Origin: an uncultured Prevotellaceae bacterium | Lineage (GTDB): Bacteria > Bacteroidota > Bacteroidia > Bacteroidales > Bacteroidaceae | NCBI GenBank assembly: GCA_946415365.1 | Contig: CAMKSE010000018.1 | Coordinates: forward strand, 30,293-94,292 | Length of the DNA stretch: 64,000 bases | Direction of reading: 5' to 3' | Part shown: piece by piece, positions 60,092-64,000 of the stretch | How positions within the stretch are numbered: the first letter of the stretch is position 1 | How the letters are laid out: each line of letters opens with the position of its first letter | Notes under the pieces: model-generated | Databases searched by the model: none | What the model was told of the DNA's origin: nothing | Seen by the model: only the letters and a program-made list of their open reading frames with translations | Program-made: the position numbers and the translations under genes

Positions 60092-62329
60092 TTACTTCAC
60101 TACCACTTTTTTGCCTTCAATGATATTGATACCTTTACTAGGTTTCTTCAAGATTCTGCCGTTGAGGTCATAAACAGGGGATTTTACGTCCTTATCCAAC
60201 GTGATATTCTGAATGGCTGTTGGATCAAACTCTTCTATGTTCATGAAGTTTTGCCATTCTTCAGCATTTTGATATGCCTCCTTACTTCCTACGGGAACTT
60301 TTAATGTCGCTTCATTATATGAAGCAAATGTATTTCCACCTAAAATGGGCGGAGTTGGGTTAAGGGAGATAATAGATTTAAGATAAGAACATAGCTCTGC
60401 AAAAGAATTATAACAAACGAATGCATAATTACCGATAGAGGCAACATTACTACCAATTGTAACAGAAGTTAAACCTTTGCAATCATTAAAAGCACCTTTA
60501 CCAATAATAGTCACGTTGTTGGGTATTGATATAGAGGTTAATTTAAAGCATCTCACAAAAGCATAATCACCGATGGAAGTGACTCCATCTGTAATAGTTA
60601 TGGAGGATAATTTATAGCAATTCGCAAAAGCATAATCACCGATGGAAGTGACTCCATCTGTAATAGTTATGGAGGTTAATTCGTCACAATCTGAAAAAGC
60701 ACGATTACTGATGGAGGTCACATTATTTGGGATATCAATGGATGATATACCTTTACAGCCCGAGAAAGCCCCATTGCCGATGGATGTGACGCTGTTGGGG
60801 ATGGTTACGGAGGTCAGGCCAGAGCAGCCATTGAATGCATATTCGCCGATGGAGGTGACGTTGTTGGGGATGGTTACGGAGGTCAGGCCAGAGCAGCCAC
60901 TGAAAGCATATTCGCCGATGGAGGTGACGCTGTTGGGGATAACTAAATCTTTGATTTCTTCTTCTCCTAGATAGAGATGATGAGCACAGTATAGGGGATT
61001 AGATTTGTAATCATTAAAACTTATTTTACACCATGCAGCTATATCTGAAATATGAACGGAGGTCAGACCATGGCAAGACTCGAAAGCAGATTCACCTATA
61101 GAAGTCACACTATTTGATATGGCTATAGAAGTTAAATTGACACATTTATAAAAAATATAATCATTGATGGAAGTTACTCTGTCTGGAATTGTCACTGATA
61201 TTAATCCACTACATACTGAAAAAGCACCTCTACCAATGGAAGTCACATTATTTGGTATATCAATGGATGCCAAACCTGTACAGCCAGAGAAAGCATATTC
61301 ACCTATAGAAGTCACACTATTGGGAATGACTACAGAAGTTAAATTGACACATTGATTAAAAGTATAATCATTGATAGAGGTTAGTCCATCTGGAATTGTC
61401 AGCTCTGTTAGTTTACTACATCCTCGGAAAGCACCTTCATCAATGGAAGTCACACTATTGGGGATAATAACAGATGACAAATTAGAACAATAACTGAAAG
61501 CATTATCACCAATGGAAGTCACATTATCAGGAATAGTTACTGAGGTTAACCCACTACACCCAGCAAATGTACCGCTATTGATGGTATTCAGATTGTTAGG
61601 AATTGACATAGAAGTTAATCCACTACAATTAAAAAAAGCTTCTTCACCTATTGAGATTATAGTATTGGGAATGGTCACTGAACTTAATCCTTTACATTCT
61701 GAAAAAGCGCCATCAGCAATACCAAGCATTCCATTTTCAATAACAATGTCAGTATTATCAGGCATGATACCTTTATATTTGTAGAGTACCTTTCCCAAAT
61801 ATACTAAACCGTCTGGCTGGCTATCGTACCATGCGGTCTCCTTGAAAGCATTATCACCAATACTTACCAATGTACTTGGTAAGCTGATGCTGGATAGGTG
61901 CTGACACAGTTTAAAAGCATATTTACCAATGCTTGTTACACCGCTAGGAATAGAGATGGTAGTTATTTGGTTGCAACTTTCAAAAGCCCAATTGCCGATA
62001 GAGGCCACAGTATTGGGGATTGATACAGAGGTTAACTCCCAGCAGTATCTGAAAGCGCAATCGCTAATAGAGGTCACTTTATAATCTTTTCCATTATAAT
62101 GGACAGATTCTGGTATGAAGACATCGCCATAATAGTACGAGTAAGCATAAGGGTATGACGGAGTATTAACAGGATTACAGACGGCCAACTCTGTCTGGTT
62201 ATTTGTCCACCTATAGTAGATTGTCATACCATCAGCATTCTCAACTACAATGTCGTAATCAGCAAAAGCAGATGTACTCAGCGTGCTTATGAGCATAGTG
62301 AGTAGTAATTTTGTACTAAAACGTCTCAT
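60092..62329 (-). CDS. BspA-like leucine-rich repeat surface protein
   Basis: 745 aa. Signal peptide residues 1-23 (LLLTMLISTLSTSAFA). About 22 BspA-type LRR_5 units of 23 residues fill residues 70-650 (consensus LTSVTIPNSVTSIGEYAFSG). C-terminal region has VYDLNGRILKKPSKGINIIE and ends GKKVVVK, a type IX-like sorting tail. Homologues in oral and gut Bacteroidota bind fibronectin, fibrinogen or host cells. DNA of several units is almost identical, pointing to recent duplication within the gene. It follows an unknown gene by 12 bases, with no promoter box between, so both may share the long leader upstream. Confidence 0.92.
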   Translation of the reverse strand: MRRFSTKLLLTMLISTLSTSAFADYDIVVENADGMTIYYRWTNNQTELAVCNPVNTPSYPYAYSYYYGDVFIPESVHYNGKDYKVTSISDCAFRYCWELTSVSIPNTVASIGNWAFESCNQITTISIPSGVTSIGKYAFKLCQHLSSISLPSTLVSIGDNAFKETAWYDSQPDGLVYLGKVLYKYKGIMPDNTDIVIENGMLGIADGAFSECKGLSSVTIPNTIISIGEEAFFNCSGLTSMSIPNNLNTINSGTFAGCSGLTSVTIPDNVTSIGDNAFSYCSNLSSVIIPNSVTSIDEGAFRGCSKLTELTIPDGLTSINDYTFNQCVNLTSVVIPNSVTSIGEYAFSGCTGLASIDIPNNVTSIGRGAFSVCSGLISVTIPDRVTSINDYIFYKCVNLTSIAISNSVTSIGESAFESCHGLTSVHISDIAAWCKISFNDYKSNPLYCAHHLYLGEEEIKDLVIPNSVTSIGEYAFSGCSGLTSVTIPNNVTSIGEYAFNGCSGLTSVTIPNSVTSIGNGAFSGCKGISSIDIPNNVTSISNRAFSDCDELTSITITDGVTSIGDYAFANCYKLSSITITDGVTSIGDYAFVRCFKLTSISIPNNVTIIGKGAFNDCKGLTSVTIGSNVASIGNYAFVCYNSFAELCSYLKSIISLNPTPPILGGNTFASYNEATLKVPVGSKEAYQNAEEWQNFMNIEEFDPTAIQNITLDKDVKSPVYDLNGRILKKPSKGINIIEGKKVVVK
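60550..60945 (-). repeat. near-identical direct repeats inside the BspA-like gene
   Basis: Two copies of a 69-bp unit at about 60560-60628 and 60629-60697 (CACCGATGGAAGTGACTCCA shared) and two copies of another 69-bp unit at about 60838-60906 and 60907-60945 (GCCGATGGAGGTGACGYTGT shared), each much more alike in DNA than other units of the gene. Confidence 0.75.
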
Positions 62330-62341
62330 GATTATCTAATT

Positions 62342-62824
62342 TTATAAATCTAATTGTGGGATATCAACTATCATTTTCTCAGGAGTCGGTTCATATTCAC
62401 GTGTCAGTATTTCCGCGAAATCGTCCTTTAGTGGTTTCTCGTGTGAAACAGTGTCATTGAAGATACATTCGTCAACTTCTACCCGACCCTCTTCCTTATA
62501 GAGATACACATCACGATAGACTTGAATTTCGACAAATCCTCCTGCATTTAAATCATTGTGAAATGTTCCTTGCAAAGCCTCTTGTAATCTCTCTACCTTC
62601 GTTTCGTGAACCTTACTCATTGGTTCAACCACAATGACAAATACACCATCTTCTTTGGTTTCGCATTCTTCTACGTTGCTTGGAAGACAATGCCCTAAAG
62701 CAACGGCCATCTTATGAATCAATTGATTTGCCCTATCTATCAGCGTCGTTTTACAAACAATTACCCTTCCATAACCTAATGGGACTTCCACTTGACGAAT
62801 AAAACCCCGTTGTGCCATATTCAT
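62342..62824 (-). CDS. hypothetical protein
   Basis: 160 aa, no recognisable family, no signal peptide. It begins MNMAQRGFIRQVEVPLGYGR (the second Met may be the start); the central part has VIVCKTTLIDRANQLIHKMA and VFVIVVEPMSKVHETKVERL, suggesting an alpha/beta fold; the end is acidic (EYEPTPEKMIVDIPQLDL). Codon use is unremarkable. It sits between the BspA-like gene and a long leader with a promoter at 63147-63154. Confidence 0.55.
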   Translation of the reverse strand: MNMAQRGFIRQVEVPLGYGRVIVCKTTLIDRANQLIHKMAVALGHCLPSNVEECETKEDGVFVIVVEPMSKVHETKVERLQEALQGTFHNDLNAGGFVEIQVYRDVYLYKEEGRVEVDECIFNDTVSHEKPLKDDFAEILTREYEPTPEKMIVDIPQLDL

Positions 62825-62854
62825 ATATCTTTTGTGCCTATAGCTACCCCAGAT

Positions 62855-63061
62855 TCAGCGGTTAGTAATAATTACGGAAAGACGTGGGTGCTCTACTTCG
62901 CTTATCCCGATGTAGGGCTCTCGCATCGCCTTGCCAAGGATAAGCAACTCGATAGCCCACGCCGAGATATATTGACTATGCCCAAAACAAGGAGCAGGGT
63001 ACAATACACCCAAAGTGGACGCCTCGTTGCGTTTCTTCTTGGCTTGTGAATTTGCGAGATT
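62855..63061 (-). other. ATG-less open frame in a structured leader
   Basis: 68 sense codons between stop codons, with protein-like sequence (KKKRNEASTLGVLYPAPCFG, later SAWAIELLILGKAMREPYIG and EVEHPRLSVIITNR) but no usual start codon near its 5' end. The same DNA can fold into nested stems: CGTGGG/CCCACG outside, CTTATCC/GGATAAG inside, GATG/CATC innermost. It may be a decayed gene or a regulatory RNA; I cannot decide. Confidence 0.35.
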
Positions 63062-63073
63062 CTACATCAGAAG

Positions 63074-63112
63074 ATAACGTTCGTAAACGTCTTTTTTACC
63101 ATCATGTCGTGA
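63074..63112 (-). other. possible 12-codon leader peptide
   Basis: After the promoter box the minus strand reads ATG ATG GTA AAA AAG ..., encoding MMVKKTFTNVIF and a stop. A hairpin ACGTT-tacg-AACGT lies within it. Together with the stems downstream this resembles an attenuator leader, by shape only. Confidence 0.35.
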
Positions 63113-63146
63113 CCCACTCACCCTTGCGGACTACCTGAGTCGGTTG

Positions 63147-63154
63147 CAAAAATA
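63147..63154 (-). promoter_or_regulatory. -7 box of the long leader upstream of the unknown and BspA-like genes
   Basis: TATTTTTG followed by CAACCGACTC on the minus strand. The next annotated start codon is about 320 bases downstream. Confidence 0.55.
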
Positions 63155-63260
63155 CAAAAAAGTTGGTAAATTGTGCATGCTTTTGCGAAAAATCTTCATA
63201 ATTCGTTGATATTTTTAAGAAATAGGAACTATAATCGATTATTATGAATACTTTTGTAGT

Positions 63261-63294
63261 CATGTCATGCCTGGATCTGATAATTTGTGACATG
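63261..63294. repeat. 7-bp perfect inverted repeat CATGTCA/TGACATG
   Basis: CATGTCA at 63261-63267 and TGACATG at 63288-63294, 20 bases apart, in gene-free DNA. Confidence 0.55.
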
Positions 63295-63366
63295 GGGCAA
63301 GAGAGTCTGACATTTGACCCACACGTTCGCTGTGCAAAGTTTGCGTGTTTTATGCAATGAAACGCG

Positions 63367-63428
63367 GATTAGGAGATAGGTCCATGATTGCTCGTGGCGA
63401 GCGAATCACGCGACCAGTCCCCCTAATC
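63367..63428. repeat. 62-bp nested cruciform-type palindrome
   Basis: GATTAGG/CCTAATC outside, GGTC/GACC next, then TGATT/AATCA and CTCG/CGAG around a TGG loop, with small asymmetric bulges. It could extrude as a cruciform or fold as RNA. Confidence 0.7.
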
Positions 63429-63455
63429 TAATCGAGGTGTGTCTGTCAAGTGTCT

Positions 63456-63647
63456 ATCACAGTATCACAGATCACAGTTCTTTTTCAAGGGGGGGGGTGC
63501 GCCTAAGAGTGAGAAAGAGTTAAATTTATATATATATAATATTTAATATATATATAATATATATATTATATATATATTAATTTCTGATTAGTGGGTTTAG
63601 GAGGTGGCTTGTTTTTAAACTGTGATCTGTGATCTGTGATTTGTGAG
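63456..63647. repeat. inverted heptamer arrays (ATCACAG) around a TA-rich core
   Basis: Left: ATCACAG, t, ATCACAG, ATCACAG (63456-63477) then TT. Right: AA then CTGTGAT x3 and TTGTGAG (63620-63647). The core has a run of nine G (63489-63497) and a 60-base alternating A/T palindrome (about 63523-63582). Confidence 0.88.
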
Positions 63648-63747
63648 TACGGAAAACTGTCTTTCAATACATTCATACCACTGCGATAAATCTTTACAAT
63701 TTCAATAATATGAAATAACCCTAGGCGGTGGGCTAAGGAAACCAAAA

Positions 63748-63811
63748 GTTTGCAGGCTTGAAAGTGGGAGTTTGTAGGCTTGAAAGTCCGACTTTGCAGG
63801 CTTGAAAGTCC
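63748..63811 (+). repeat. three-copy 22-bp tandem repeat
   Basis: GTTTGCAGGCTTGAAAGT plus four bases (63748-63769), GTTTGTAGGCTTGAAAGT plus four (63770-63791), CTTTGCAGGCTTGAAAGT (63792-63809). Period 22 bp. A small GGCCG/CGGCC inverted pair follows at about 63815-63830. Apart from the repeats listed, I see no gene in 63155-64000. Confidence 0.85.
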
Positions 63812-63894
63812 AAAGGCCGAAAAACGGCCGAAAAAGGGCAAAATGGCCTTAAATCAACAATATGAAATTATTTTACAAAGATTAACCAAAATTA

Positions 63895-63926
63895 TTTGAC
63901 AGTATCAAAAATTATTATTATTTTTG
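63895..63926 (+). promoter_or_regulatory. strong promoter reading out of the right edge
   Basis: TTTG at 63895-63898, 20-bp spacer, TATTTTTG at 63919-63926, then CACC. The transcribed 70 bases to the window end are GC-rich, unlike the flanks, and hold no start codon with an open frame I would trust; they may be the start of a structured leader or RNA gene. Confidence 0.65.
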
Positions 63927-64000
63927 CACCACAATTGCAACGTCGATCCGGAAAGACACAATGCGGGAGGCGGCGACCCGATGTAGTTCGCTGCAAAGGA

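Noticed and set aside
62792..63049. 85-codon plus-strand frame in the leader region
   Set aside because: Opposite to the only promoter box there, starts within the unknown gene, and matches nothing I know; the minus-strand structure is the better reading, though neither is certain.
63566..63841. 91-codon minus-strand frame at the right end
   Set aside because: It consists largely of the translated 22-bp tandem repeats and the TA-rich core.

Overview
The window looks like a chromosomal segment of a Bacteroidota bacterium, most likely Prevotellaceae (Prevotella or a close relative). The main reasons are the near-universal TAnnTTTG promoter box ahead of genes, the scarcity of Shine-Dalgarno sequences, many Bacteroidales-restricted families (DUF4348, DUF4738, DUF4296, DUF3256, DUF6078, HU-CCDC81/SPOR), a BspA-like leucine-rich surface protein, and secreted proteins ending in the short Prevotella-type tail (GIYIxNGKKxxVR-like). 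The GH5 glucanase fits a gut or rumen plant-polysaccharide degrader. These are judgements from sequence features; no database was searched.

Layout. 1-6.0 kb: a truncated MORN/GH25 lysozyme, an ABC exporter, two small Bacteroidales proteins, a repeat-rich spacer and a CotH-kinase lipoprotein/secreted protein. 6-13 kb: proS and pheS, each divergent from envelope genes (OmpA-like lipoprotein + mtgA; DUF4348 lipoprotein + murB + MBL hydrolase), with the same palindromic spacer between the divergent promoters in both cases. 13-19.5 kb: a small RNA, a YtxH/holin-like membrane trio, then SPOR lipoprotein-ruvX-def-TPR-CotH in tight array. 19.6-23.1 kb: the classical thrS-infC-rpmI-rplT translation cluster. 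23-31.8 kb: hotdog thioesterase, GH5 glucanase, DUF1015, and an operon acidic protein-hppA-tandem PAP2 phosphatase-M15 peptidase. 31.9-36.4 kb: rarA and dnaB, zinc-ribbon/FHA protein, HU-SPOR protein. 36.5-43.9 kb: rfbC-ugd-DUF4738, 5'-nucleotidase-nudC, a DnaJ-like chaperone behind an apparent sigma-54 promoter, and a C4-dicarboxylate transporter. 44-53.6 kb: a long co-directional run ileS-dksA-like-lspA-DUF4296-nucleoside transporter-rsmE-paaK-DUF3256, ending in a second small RNA of the same family. 53.9-58.8 kb: alternative sigma factor, tRNA-Ser(CGA), IMPACT-family protein and carB. 59-64 kb: an accessory, decaying region with an MNT antitoxin whose HEPN partner is truncated, a serpin-like C-terminal fragment, the BspA-like LRR protein, an unknown gene with a long structured leader, and a gene-free stretch full of inverted and tandem repeats.

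The most unusual signals lie between genes. (1) Short arrays built of 7-bp words (GTTTATA, GTTTACA, GGAGTCA, ATCACAG, ATTATGA) or 9-bp words (TGTGACAGT, ACTAGT-based) occur at many sites, two of them inside coding sequences. (2) Two sites combine an inverted pair of such arrays around a (TA)n core with a nearby three-copy 22-bp tandem repeat. (3) Two paralogous small RNA genes share a conserved 5' part. (4) A tandem PAP2 phosphatase has lost opposite catalytic histidines in its two halves. These, with the sigma-54 promoter and the decayed toxin partner, are the points I would check first.
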